Part shown: piece after piece, positions 25,115 to 32,914 of the stretch | How the letters are laid out: each line of letters starts with the position of its first letter | Position numbering within the stretch: position 1 is the stretch's first letter | Assembly (NCBI RefSeq): GCF_014257025.1 | Contig: NZ_JACMSF010000016.1 | Span: forward strand, 62,001-126,000 | Length of the DNA: 64,000 nucleotides | Reading direction: 5' to 3' | Source of the DNA: Streptomyces cupreus | GTDB taxonomy: Bacteria > Actinomycetota > Actinomycetes > Streptomycetales > Streptomycetaceae | Translations under genes and position numbers: made by a program | The notes under the pieces: model-generated | What the model was told of the DNA's origin: nothing | Seen by the model: the letters and a program-made list of their open reading frames with translations, nothing else | The model's database searches: none

Positions 25115-26092
25115 TCAGCGGCCGTGTCGGTCGCCGTTCACCGCACGCCGCCGGACCGACATGAACAGGGTCGCCGCGCCGAGCGCCAGCGCCGCCGCGC
25201 CGCCCATCGCGATGTACGGGGTGCTGCTGTCACCGCCGGTCTCGGCGAGGTTCTCCGTGACACCGGCCGCCTTGGGCCGGTTGGCGGCGGTCGGCTCCGC
25301 CGATGTGCCGGCGTCCTGGTCGCCGTGGCCGTGGTGCTCGATCGTCGACTCGTCGGCGCCGTCCTCGATCTGCTCCTCGGAGGGCGCGGAGGCGGTGGGC
25401 GCGGCGGAGTCGCCGGGGGTGGGTCCGGTGCCGCTGCCGCCGCTCGCGCCGCCGAAGGTGACGTCCGAGCAGGAGTAGAACGCCTCCGGGCTGTCCGAGC
25501 GCTGCCACACCGCGTACAGGACCTGCTTGCCGGAACGCTTCGGCAGGGTGCCGGAGAAGGTGTAGAAGCCGCCGGACGCGGCCGGGTCGGTGACCGTCGC
25601 CACCGGGTTCTTCAGATCCAGATCGTCCCAGGCCAGCGGCTGGGCCGGGTCGTAACCCTCCTTCGTGATGTACACGTTGAAGGTGCCCTTGTGCGGGGCG
25701 GTCACGCGGTACTTGAAGGTGTACGAACCGCTGCTCACGCCGGTGGCCGGCCAGTCGGCGCGGGCCAGGTCCAGGCCCTTGAACTCGTCGTTGCCCGCGC
25801 TGCACAACTCGCCGTCGGCGATCAGCTCCTGGTGCCGCCCGCCGGCGTCGCCTATCCGGATGCCGTTCCAGTCGTAGAGCGCCTGGGTCCCACCGGCCGC
25901 GACGGCCGCCTTGCAGGCATCGGACTTCGGGCTCTCAGGACCCTCCGCGTAGCACTGCGACACCCGGCTGACCGGGTCGCCCATCGAACCGTGCGCGGAG
26001 GCGGGCGCGGCGGCCAGCGCGGTCAGAGCGAGCGGCGCGACGCCGACCACGGCGACGGAGGCAGCGGTGGCGACCCTGCGGCGTGCGGGCAT
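25115..26092 (-). CDS. AA10 lytic polysaccharide monooxygenase with LAETG sortase anchor
   Basis: This 325-residue protein has a signal peptide that should be cut after ASA, making His34 (HGSMGDPVSRVSQCY) the N-terminal residue of the mature enzyme. That His and the one in TAPHKGTFNVYITKEGYDP form the copper-binding histidine brace. AA10 enzymes oxidatively cleave chitin or cellulose. After the catalytic domain (to about residue 220) comes a Ser/Pro/Glu linker, then NLAETGGDSSTPYIA, a hydrophobic helix and RRRAVNGDRHGR, a complete LAxTG-type sortase signal. The enzyme is therefore predicted to be covalently attached to peptidoglycan rather than released. The ATG at 26092 is chosen because it begins the signal peptide. 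Confidence 0.9.
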   Translation of the reverse strand: MPARRRVATAASVAVVGVAPLALTALAAAPASAHGSMGDPVSRVSQCYAEGPESPKSDACKAAVAAGGTQALYDWNGIRIGDAGGRHQELIADGELCSAGNDEFKGLDLARADWPATGVSSGSYTFKYRVTAPHKGTFNVYITKEGYDPAQPLAWDDLDLKNPVATVTDPAASGGFYTFSGTLPKRSGKQVLYAVWQRSDSPEAFYSCSDVTFGGASGGSGTGPTPGDSAAPTASAPSEEQIEDGADESTIEHHGHGDQDAGTSAEPTAANRPKAAGVTENLAETGGDSSTPYIAMGGAAALALGAATLFMSVRRRAVNGDRHGR

Positions 26093-26261
26093 GAGGAACT
26101 CCTGGGAAACGGTCGTCGGTTGCTTGTCCGGCCCCGTGGGGGCGATCAGCAAGCTAGCCCGAGAAGACCGCGAAATCGCCTGCTGGAGGCGGGTGATGGA
26201 GATCCTTATGGTCGCGTTAAGGGAGTGCTCAGACTGCGATCAGACAGGTACGGTCCGAGCC

Positions 26262-26711
26262 ATGGCAGACGACGAGATCCGACCCGCGAACGCCGCCGAC
26301 GTGGCGGCCGTGAAGAGCGTGACCGACGCCGCGTACCACCACTACATCGAGCGGATCGGCCGTGTGCCGCAGCCCATGGAACGGGACCACGCGGCGAATG
26401 TGGCCGCGGGGCGGGTGTTCGTCACGGGAGAGCCCGTGATCGGCCTCGTGGTGGTCGAGGAGCACGAGGACCATCTGTACCTCGACAACATCGCCGTCCA
26501 CCCCGACGCCCAGGGCACGGGTGTGGGCCGGCGGCTGTTGGAGTTCGTGGAGGCACACGCGCGCGTGCGGGGGCTGCCCGAGGTCAGGCTCTACACCAAT
26601 GCCAAGATGTGGGAGAACCAGAAGATCTATCCGCAGTTCGGCTACGAGTTCGTCGAACGCCGGGTGGACGGCCCCTACGACCGCATCCATTACCGCAAGC
26701 GTCTGGACTGA
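26262..26711 (+). CDS. GNAT-family N-acetyltransferase
   Basis: This 149-residue GNAT enzyme carries the acetyl-CoA pyrophosphate-loop motif in LDNIAVHPDAQGTGVGRRLLEF (Q/R-x-x-G-x-G/A). The C-terminal part, YTNAKMWENQKIYPQFGYEFVER, is the typical GNAT end. The ATG follows a -10-like TACGGT by 7 bases, so the message is probably leaderless. The substrate is unknown. It is divergent from the LPMO gene across a 169-base promoter region. Confidence 0.85.
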   Translation: MADDEIRPANAADVAAVKSVTDAAYHHYIERIGRVPQPMERDHAANVAAGRVFVTGEPVIGLVVVEEHEDHLYLDNIAVHPDAQGTGVGRRLLEFVEAHARVRGLPEVRLYTNAKMWENQKIYPQFGYEFVERRVDGPYDRIHYRKRLD

Positions 26712-26719
26712 GTTGTCGG

Positions 26720-26857
26720 TCAGCCGTCCGGCCACCATGTTCGTGCGATGTCCTTGCGGACCTCCGGGCGTCCCCCGGGGCGCTCGTCGGCCTCCTCGCC
26801 TGTCATCCGGCGCGAGTCCGTCTTCTTCAGGGGCTTCTGCACGGTGATGCGGCGCAT
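26720..26857 (-). CDS. Small basic protein of 45 residues
   Basis: The complement has an ATG at 26857 with an excellent AAGGAGG seven bases upstream, and a 45-codon frame ending at TGA 26720. The product starts MRRITVQKPLKKTDSRR and ends ARTWWPDG; it is basic, hydrophilic and has no signal or membrane segment. The ribosome-binding site and Streptomyces-like third-position GC support a real gene. The family is not recognised; a role as a small nucleic-acid- or protein-binding factor is only a guess. It is convergent with the GNAT gene and divergent from the methyltransferase. Confidence 0.65.
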   Translation of the reverse strand: MRRITVQKPLKKTDSRRMTGEEADERPGGRPEVRKDIARTWWPDG

Positions 26858-26939
26858 GGCTGCCTCCTTCAGTGCCTACCGAGTTCCGCGTTCTCACGGA
26901 GGTAGACCCTTTCGGCGAGGGTTCCTCATCGGTGGCGTT

Positions 26940-26989
26940 CTGTCAGTGGCCGTTGTCACGATTCGACTGTCAGTGGCGTGTGTCACTCT
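26940..26989 (+). promoter_or_regulatory. Tandem PafBC/RecA-NDp-type promoters before the methyltransferase gene
   Basis: CTGTCAGTG at 26940-26948 is followed after 8 bases by CACGAT. CTGTCAGTG at 26967-26975 is followed after 8 bases by CACTCT, which ends 7 bases before the ATG. Both fit the mycobacterial PafBC-dependent DNA-damage promoter form TTGTCRGTG-N8-TANNNT, apart from T to C at the first base of each element. The copies are 27 bases apart, and the proximal one implies a leaderless mRNA. Confidence 0.55.
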
Positions 26990-26996
26990 CGGCCCT

Positions 26997-27608
26997 ATGG
27001 CGAACGACAGCGACAGCACGACTGCGCCGGGTGTCGACTGGGACTCCGCGGCGGCCTCCTTCGACGACGAGCCCGACCACGGCCTGCGCGACCCCGAGGT
27101 GCGCCGGGCCTGGGCCGGACGGCTGCGCGACTGGCTGCCCGGGCGGCCGAGCGATGTGCTCGACCTCGGCTGCGGCACCGGCAGTCTGTCGCTGCTCGCG
27201 GCCGAACAGGGACACCGGGTCACGGGGGTGGACCGGTCCCCGGCCATGGTCGACCTCGCCCGCGCCAAGCTCGCCGGGCGTGACGCCGCGTTCTTGGTCG
27301 GTGACGCGGCGGCGCCGCCGGTGGAGGAGCGGTTCGACGTCGTGCTCGTACGGCATCTCCTGTGGGCGCTGCCAGACCCCGGGCGCGTACTGCGGCACTG
27401 GCGGGGCCTGGTGCGCCCGGGAGGGCGGCTCGTCCTCGTCGAGGGCGTGTGGGGGACGGTCAGCCCGGTCGGCATAGCCGCCGACCTGCTCACAGGTCTC
27501 CTCGCTCCGCTCGCCTCGCATGTGCGCGTGGAGCGACTGTCCGGCGACCCGCTGCTGTGGGGGAAGGCCGTGGACGACGAGCGGTACGCGGTGGTGGCGA
27601 CGATGTGA
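26997..27608 (+). CDS. Class I SAM-dependent methyltransferase
   Basis: This 203-residue methyltransferase of the Methyltransf_11/UbiE-like group has SAM-binding motif I as VLDLGCGTGSLSLLAAEQGH, the acidic motif II residue in VTGVDRSPAMVDLA, and motif III-like FDVVLVRHLLWALPDP. No substrate-specifying domain is seen. The ATG at 26997 immediately follows a probable -10 element, so the transcript should be leaderless. Its promoter resembles DNA-damage promoters controlled by the WYL proteins PafB and PafC, which hints at a damage-inducible role. It ends 5 bases from the convergent DUF402 gene. Confidence 0.87.
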   Translation: MANDSDSTTAPGVDWDSAAASFDDEPDHGLRDPEVRRAWAGRLRDWLPGRPSDVLDLGCGTGSLSLLAAEQGHRVTGVDRSPAMVDLARAKLAGRDAAFLVGDAAAPPVEERFDVVLVRHLLWALPDPGRVLRHWRGLVRPGGRLVLVEGVWGTVSPVGIAADLLTGLLAPLASHVRVERLSGDPLLWGKAVDDERYAVVATM

Positions 27609-27613
27609 GCGGC

Positions 27614-28114
27614 TCAGGTCAGCAGCGACTCGAAGTCGCCCTTGAGCGCCAGGGCCTCCAGTTCGTCCAGGGCGGCGACGGCCGCCGCCGCGGCTTGCGG
27701 ATCGCGCTCCTTGAGACCGCTCTCCTCGAACTCGTCCTCGTCCAGCCGTCGTACGTCCGTGCCGTCGGCCGAGCGCCACAGGTCCAGGTCCAGGTCCTCT
27801 ACGACCAACTCCGTGCCGGAGAAGGCCGCCGGGCGTGTGATGTCGCAGTACCAGCCCTTGAGCGTGCCGTCCGCGGTGCGGACCTCCTTCACGGAGTACC
27901 AGCGGTCCCGCCAGTAGTGCTCGGTGAAGACGTCTCCCCGCTCGAAGCGGACGAAGCCGAAGTCGCGGGTCTCGTCACCGGCCCAGGGGGCGCGGACGGT
28001 GATACGGGTGCCGTCGTCCAAGAGGAGCTCCGCCGGGTAACCGATCTTCGTACGGCCGCCCTTGACCAGGACGACGTCCACCATCGCCCCGGGCTCAGCC
28101 GAGTTCACGGACAT
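27614..28114 (-). CDS. DUF402 (FomD-like) family protein, probable nucleotide phosphatase
   Basis: This 166-residue DUF402 protein has the conserved core DVFTEHYWRDRWYSVKEV, then LKGWYCDITRPAAF and VEDLDLDLWRS, which supply the acidic metal-binding residues of the FomD-like fold. Characterised relatives hydrolyse nucleoside di- or triphosphates or related nucleotidyl compounds; which applies here is unknown. The ATG at 28114 has GGAGG six bases upstream and overlaps the end of the upstream GNAT gene by 20 bases, so the two are co-transcribed. Confidence 0.85.
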   Translation of the reverse strand: MSVNSAEPGAMVDVVLVKGGRTKIGYPAELLLDDGTRITVRAPWAGDETRDFGFVRFERGDVFTEHYWRDRWYSVKEVRTADGTLKGWYCDITRPAAFSGTELVVEDLDLDLWRSADGTDVRRLDEDEFEESGLKERDPQAAAAAVAALDELEALALKGDFESLLT

Positions 28115-29027
28115 AGCGCACCTCCGTCGCACAGACTTCGTATCCGAACCACTTGTTGATCGCGAGCATCGGCTCGTTGCCGGTGTCGTTGCCCGTGAAA
28201 GCCTCCGTGTAACCGGCCGCGCGCGCCCGGTGCAGGGAGTCGTTCTTGGCGAGCCTGGCCAGGCCCCGGCCGCGGAAGGCGCGGGCCGTGCCGGTCATGC
28301 CGGTGTTGTACCGGGTGCCCCCGTCCGTGCGGGCGGCGGTGAAGGCGGCGGGCACTCCGTCGACGAGGGCGATCGTGGTCAGCTCAAGGCTCGTGAGCGG
28401 GTGCCACCAGGTCTCCTCCAGCCAGGCCTCGTAGTCCGTGAGCTCGGCGGCGCCGGCCTCGCTGGGTTCGTCCGCCGTCGTCTCCGCGTCCAGTTCGAAC
28501 ACCGGGCGCGGATTGTCGGCGAAGTCGGATGCGGGGCGCAGTTCCACGCCGGGCGGCAGGTTTTGGAGCGGCGGAAGCGTGCCGTTCGCGAGGTCGAGCC
28601 GCAGGAAGTGCGCGGAACGGCCCGCCCGGTAGCCGTGCGCGTCGGCGAAGGCGCGGTTGCCGGGCTCGTCCAGCACCCAGGCCAGCAGCCGGTTCGCGCC
28701 CAGGCAGGCCAGGTACTCCTCGGCGGTGCGGACCAGGAGCGTGCCCGCGCCGCGGTGGGTGCGGTCCGGGCGTACGTACACGTTGACGAAGCCCTGGACC
28801 GGCTCGGGGTTCTCGTGGAGCAGGCCGACCTGCGCGGAGCCGATGATCTCGCCGTCCTCCTCGGCGACGAGGGGGCGATAGCGGGCCTCGGGATGGAAGT
28901 GGGCCAGATCGTGGGCGAGGGAGTCCGGGGTGATGAGGTAGAAGGGGAGGGCGCTGTGCCGGACGGCGGCGAAACCCTCCAGATCGGCTCGGACTTCGGG
29001 CCTGATCTCGCGCACGATGACAGTCAT
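28095..29027 (-). CDS. Tandem-domain GNAT acetyltransferase
   Basis: This 310-residue protein has two GNAT halves. The first has FVNVYVRPDRTHRGAGTLLV (acetyl-CoA loop RGAG), and the second TGTARAFRGRGLARLAKND (RGRG). The C-terminus, NEPMLAINKWFGYEVCATEV, is typical of two-domain GNATs seen in Streptomyces (mycothiol-synthase-like architecture, but not specifically MshD). The ATG at 29027 starts TVIVREIRPEVRADLEGF. It overlaps the downstream DUF402 gene and is divergent from a short GntR regulator 70 bases away. The substrate is unknown. Confidence 0.85.
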   Translation of the reverse strand: MTVIVREIRPEVRADLEGFAAVRHSALPFYLITPDSLAHDLAHFHPEARYRPLVAEEDGEIIGSAQVGLLHENPEPVQGFVNVYVRPDRTHRGAGTLLVRTAEEYLACLGANRLLAWVLDEPGNRAFADAHGYRAGRSAHFLRLDLANGTLPPLQNLPPGVELRPASDFADNPRPVFELDAETTADEPSEAGAAELTDYEAWLEETWWHPLTSLELTTIALVDGVPAAFTAARTDGGTRYNTGMTGTARAFRGRGLARLAKNDSLHRARAAGYTEAFTGNDTGNEPMLAINKWFGYEVCATEVRYVRELG

Positions 29028-29085
29028 GTGGTCGCACGCTACGGGCGGAGCACGCCGTGTGCCTCTCATTTTCCCGCGGGTACGG

Positions 29086-29091
29086 GACAAT
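29086..29091 (+). promoter_or_regulatory. -10 element for a leaderless gntR transcript
   Basis: GACAAT ends six bases before the GTG start of the GntR gene and no ribosome-binding site is present, which fits a leaderless promoter. Confidence 0.45.
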
Positions 29092-29097
29092 CGGTCC

Positions 29098-29466
29098 GTG
29101 ACCTTGAAGATCCACATCGATGACAGCGCGCCGCCGTACGAGCAGGTGCGGGCGCAGATCTCCGAGCAGGCGCGGACCGGGGTGCTGCCGGTGGGGTACC
29201 GGCTGCCCACGGTGCGGGGTCTCGCGGGGTCCCTGGGGCTCGCCGCGAACACGGTCGCCAAGGCGTACCGGGCGCTGGAGACGGACGGGGTGATCGAGAC
29301 CCGGGGCCGCAACGGCACGTTCGTGGCCGCCGCCGGCTCGGCCGCGGAACGGGAAGCCGCGTCGGCCGCTCAGGCGTACGCGGAGCGTGTGCGGCGGCTG
29401 GGGCTGGCCGAGGGGGAGGCCCTGGATGCCGTACGAGATGCTCTGCGGGCGGTGTACGAGGACTGA
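29098..29466 (+). CDS. Short GntR-family regulator (YtrA-like)
   Basis: This 122-residue protein starts at GTG 29098. The N-terminal GntR winged helix is complete: PPYEQVRAQISEQARTG, then LPTVRGLAGSLGLAANTVAKAYRALETDGVIETRG. Only a short helical C-terminal dimerisation segment follows, as in the YtrA subfamily. Such regulators often control adjacent ABC transporters, but none is nearby; the divergent GNAT-DUF402 pair is the closest candidate target. It converges on the DUF72 gene with a 4-base gap. Confidence 0.87.
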   Translation: MTLKIHIDDSAPPYEQVRAQISEQARTGVLPVGYRLPTVRGLAGSLGLAANTVAKAYRALETDGVIETRGRNGTFVAAAGSAAEREAASAAQAYAERVRRLGLAEGEALDAVRDALRAVYED

Positions 29467-29470
29467 GGGG

Positions 29471-30241
29471 TCAGTGCGCGGGGACCTCATCGGGTACCCG
29501 CGTCACCGTCAGCCCCGCCTTCGTCGCCACCCGGGCGAACGTCACCGCGTCCCTCACCGCCGCCCCCTCCGGGTCGTTGTTGAAGTACGCGTACACATCC
29601 CGGCTGTCGGGCCACGTGTCCGCGATGCGGCTCGCCCACGTCGCGAGGGACTGTCGGCCGTAGCGGGGCCACGGCTGGGCCCGGCCCTGGTGGAAGCGGA
29701 CGTAGCCCCAGTTCGTGGTGCGCCACAGTGGGGTGACCGGGCGGGCCTGGATGTCCGCCCAGCACAGGGCCGCGCCACGCGACTCCAGGACCTCACGCAC
29801 CGACCGGGTCCACCACGAGTCGTGCCGCGGCTCCACCGCCACCCGTGTGCCGGACGGGAAACAGGCGAGGCAAGCGTCCAGCAGGCCCGGGTCTCCGTGC
29901 AGCGTCGGGGGGAGCTGGAGCAGCACCGGGCCCAGGCGGTCGCCCAGACCCGCGGCGTGGCTCATCAGCCGCTCCACCGGCTCCTCCGGGTCCCGCAGGC
30001 GCTTGATGTGCGTCAGGTAGCGGCTCGCCTTGACCGCCACCACGAAGTCCCCGGGCACCCGGTCCCGCCACGCCTCGAAGTTCTCCCGTGACGGCAGCCG
30101 GTAGAACGCGTTGTTGAGCTCGACCGTCGTGAAGCGTTCCGCGTACTCCTCCAGCCAGAGCCGCATCGGGCAGCCGGACGGGTACAGGACGTCCCGCCAG
30201 TCCTTGTACTGCCACCCCGACGTACCGACGTAGAGGGTCAT
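29471..30241 (-). CDS. DUF72 (YecE-like) family protein
   Basis: This 256-residue DUF72 TIM-barrel protein has the conserved start LYVGTSGWQYKDWRDVLYP, the mid-region VELNNAFYRLPSRENFEAWR, FVVAVKASRYLTHIKRLRD and RVAVEPRHDSWW, and YAYFNNDPEGAAVRDA near the end. YecE-family proteins adopt a TIM-barrel resembling xylose-isomerase-like enzymes but have no established biochemical reaction. The ATG at 30241 begins the conserved domain. The gene follows the AAA ATPase gene on the same strand with a 15-base gap and is probably co-transcribed. Confidence 0.88.
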   Translation of the reverse strand: MTLYVGTSGWQYKDWRDVLYPSGCPMRLWLEEYAERFTTVELNNAFYRLPSRENFEAWRDRVPGDFVVAVKASRYLTHIKRLRDPEEPVERLMSHAAGLGDRLGPVLLQLPPTLHGDPGLLDACLACFPSGTRVAVEPRHDSWWTRSVREVLESRGAALCWADIQARPVTPLWRTTNWGYVRFHQGRAQPWPRYGRQSLATWASRIADTWPDSRDVYAYFNNDPEGAAVRDAVTFARVATKAGLTVTRVPDEVPAH

Positions 30242-30256
30242 ACCTTCATGAAAGCA

Positions 30257-31351
30257 CTACAGGTACAGGCCCGCGTCCGCCCCGCCCCGCGGCTCCGGCA
30301 GTGAGGTCGGGGATGTGCCACGGCGCAGCGCGTACAGTTCCGCGAGGGTGGCGCCCTCGCGGCCCACGCCCTCCTCGGCGCCCAGCCAGCCCACCGCCTC
30401 CGCCCTGGTCAGCGGGCCGACCTCGATACGGGCCAGACAGCGGCCGGGGCGGACCACGGCCGGGTGGAGGCGCTCCAGGTCCTCGTTGGTGGTGACGCCG
30501 ACCAGGACATTGCGCCCCTGGCCGAGCAGGCCGTCCGTGAGGTTGAGCAGCCGGGACAGCGCCTGGCCCGCCGTGTGCTTGGCCTCGCCGCGGATCAGCT
30601 CGTCGCAGTCCTCCAGGAGCAGCAGCCGCCAGCGCCCCTTGCCGGTGCCGTCCTCCTCGCCGATCGCGATGTCCATCAGATAGCCGACGTCGCTGAACAG
30701 CCGCTCCGGGTCCAGCACGCAGTCCACCTGGCACCAGTCCCGCCAGGAGCGGGCGAGGGTGCGCAGCGCGGAGGTCTTCCCGGTGCCCGGCGGGCCGTGC
30801 AGCAGGAGCAGCCGGCCCGCGATGTCCTCGGGGGTCGTCTTCATCAGGCGGTCCATCGCGTCCGCCACGGGTGCCGTGTAGTTGGCGCGGATCTCCTCCC
30901 ACGTGCCCGCGGAGATCTGGCGGGTCGTGCGGTGCGGGCCGCGCCTGGGGGAGACGTACCAAAAGCCCATGGTCACGTTCTCCGGCTGCGGCTCGGGCTC
31001 GTCCGCCGCGCCGTCCGTGGCCTGGTCGAGAACCTTCTTGGCGAGGTCCGCGCTGGTCGCGGTGACCGTGACATCGGCGCCGCGGTTCCAGCGGGAGACC
31101 AGCAGGGTCCAGCCGTCGCCCTCCGCGAGGGTCGCGCTGCGGTCGTCGTCGCGGGCCATGCGCAGCACCCGGGCGCCCGGCGGCAGAAGCGTCGCGCCGG
31201 AGCGTACGCGGTCGATGTTCGCCGCGTGCGAGTATGGCTGCTCGCCCGTCGCGAAGCGGCCGAGGAACAGCGCGTCGACGACATCGGACGGTGAGTCGCT
31301 GTCGTCGACGTTGAGCCGGATCGGCAGAGCGTCGTGTGGGTTCGCAGACAT
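30257..31351 (-). CDS. AAA-family ATPase with N-terminal DUF5925 domain
   Basis: This 364-residue protein starts at ATG 31351 (MSANPHDALPIRLNVDDSDS). The N-terminal ~150 residues form the actinobacterial DUF5925 region. The AAA+ module follows with Walker A LLLHGPPGTGKTSALRTLA (about residues 193-211), Walker B WRLLLLEDCDELI, a sensor-1-like NVLVGVTTNEDLE and an arginine-finger region RLHPAVVRPGRCLARIE, closely resembling FtsH/proteasomal-type AAA modules. The substrate is unknown; single-ring AAA proteins of this kind remodel protein complexes. It is divergent from the GH39-like gene. Confidence 0.85.
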   Translation of the reverse strand: MSANPHDALPIRLNVDDSDSPSDVVDALFLGRFATGEQPYSHAANIDRVRSGATLLPPGARVLRMARDDDRSATLAEGDGWTLLVSRWNRGADVTVTATSADLAKKVLDQATDGAADEPEPQPENVTMGFWYVSPRRGPHRTTRQISAGTWEEIRANYTAPVADAMDRLMKTTPEDIAGRLLLLHGPPGTGKTSALRTLARSWRDWCQVDCVLDPERLFSDVGYLMDIAIGEEDGTGKGRWRLLLLEDCDELIRGEAKHTAGQALSRLLNLTDGLLGQGRNVLVGVTTNEDLERLHPAVVRPGRCLARIEVGPLTRAEAVGWLGAEEGVGREGATLAELYALRRGTSPTSLPEPRGGADAGLYL

Positions 31352-31483
31352 GTCGCCATGATCCGCCACGAAGGCCCTTCGCGCACTGGATTTCCCCCGG
31401 AGGCCGTTCATCGAAAATGCGCCGGGACTGTTCACCGCCGAAACCTGCCCGCGCGCCCGTCACCCCCGTTACCGTTGCCCTCG

Positions 31484-32899
31484 ATGGGACGACATGGGTG
31501 GAATTCGGGGGCACGGCGGTGGCGGCTCACCGCGCTGCTCGGTGTGGGCGCGGCCGCTCTGGCCCTGGTGGTGACCCTGCTCAACACACTGCCCGGCAAC
31601 GGCGCGAGCACCCAGGGCACCACACGCGACGGCGACAAGGTCCACGGCACCCCGACCGCCACGCCGAACGCCACGAACCCCGAGGTGGGCTGGGGGTTCA
31701 CCCACACCCGGTTCAGCGCCGACGAGGGCGACGCGGCCGCGGTGGAGCGGGTCGAGCGGCGACTCCCCGAAGGGATACCGCAGATCCAGCACATCATGGG
31801 CTGGGGCGCCGACAACCCCGAGCCGGTGAAGGGGCGTTACGACTTCGAGGCGATGGACCGCCGCATCGACTTCGTCCGTGCCTCGGGCGGCACCCCGGTC
31901 GTCACCCTGTGCTGCGCCCCGGACTGGATGAAGGGCGGCGAGGCCGGCGTCGACAGCACCGACTGGAGCCAGGCGGCCCTGGAGACCGCGCCGGAGCCCG
32001 AGCACTTCGACGACTTCGCCGCGCTCGCGGTGACGGTCGCCAAACGCTATCCGGACGTACGGCACTTCGTCGTCTGGAACGAGTTCAAGGGCTTCTGGAA
32101 CGACGCCGAGGCCCGCTGGGACTACGAGGGCTACACCGAGCTGTACAACCTCATCCACCGGGCGCTGAAGAAGGTCAACCCGGAGATCATGGTCGGCGGT
32201 CCGTATCTGGTGATGGACAGCCTCGATCCGCGCGAGGAGCACGCCTCCCCGACCTTCAAGGGCAGTTGGGGCGCGATGGACCGACGCGTTCTTGACGCCT
32301 TCTCCTACTGGAACGAGCACAAGGTCGGCGCGGACTTCGTCGTCGTGGACGGCTCCAGCTACACCCGGGACGACGAACTTCTGCCCGACGAGTTCGCGGC
32401 GACCGACAAGTTCACCGCCGTAGGAGAGTGGGTGCGGCGGCAGACCGGTGGGGAGCTGCCGTTGTGGTGGGCCGAGTACTACGTAGAGCCCGCCGACGGC
32501 GACGACAACCGGCACGGCTGGTCGGAGACCCGCCGGGCCGCCGTCCACGCCGCCGGACTGATCGCCATGGCCAAGGGCGGCGCCACCTCCGGCTTCTACT
32601 GGAACCCCGAGGCCGAGAACGGCACCGAATGCCCCGGCTGCCTCTGGACGCCCACCAGCGGCGAGGACGGCGGGCAGAAGCTGCCCATGTACGACCTGCT
32701 GGCCCGGTTCGCCGCCGAGTTCCCGCCGGGCACCGAGTACCGGGAGCTGACCGTCGCCTCGCACGTACGCGTGCTGGCCACGGACAGGACCGCCCTGATC
32801 GTCAACACCCTCGACCGGTCCACCGAGGCGACCGTCGACGGCAAGCGCATCAAGCTGCAGGCCTACGAGGTCAGGTGGCTCGACCGCGAAGCCACCTGA
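31484..32899 (+). CDS. Membrane-anchored or secreted GH39-like glycoside hydrolase
   Basis: This 471-residue protein starts MGRHGWNSGARRWRLTALLG, an N-terminal membrane anchor or uncleaved signal (about residues 13-35), then a Thr/Pro-rich linker and a GH-A clan TIM barrel. Probable acid/base Glu is in HFVVWNEFKGFWND and the nucleophile Glu in PLWWAEYYVEP, both on the strand ends expected for GH39. GH39 members include beta-xylosidases and exopolysaccharide-cleaving enzymes. It is convergent, by 15 bases, with the glycan-assembly operon at 32915-41081, so trimming or remodelling that polysaccharide is a plausible role. Substrate unproven. Confidence 0.82.
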   Translation: MGRHGWNSGARRWRLTALLGVGAAALALVVTLLNTLPGNGASTQGTTRDGDKVHGTPTATPNATNPEVGWGFTHTRFSADEGDAAAVERVERRLPEGIPQIQHIMGWGADNPEPVKGRYDFEAMDRRIDFVRASGGTPVVTLCCAPDWMKGGEAGVDSTDWSQAALETAPEPEHFDDFAALAVTVAKRYPDVRHFVVWNEFKGFWNDAEARWDYEGYTELYNLIHRALKKVNPEIMVGGPYLVMDSLDPREEHASPTFKGSWGAMDRRVLDAFSYWNEHKVGADFVVVDGSSYTRDDELLPDEFAATDKFTAVGEWVRRQTGGELPLWWAEYYVEPADGDDNRHGWSETRRAAVHAAGLIAMAKGGATSGFYWNPEAENGTECPGCLWTPTSGEDGGQKLPMYDLLARFAAEFPPGTEYRELTVASHVRVLATDRTALIVNTLDRSTEATVDGKRIKLQAYEVRWLDREAT

Positions 32900-32914
32900 A
32901 CCCCACCGCGGTCC

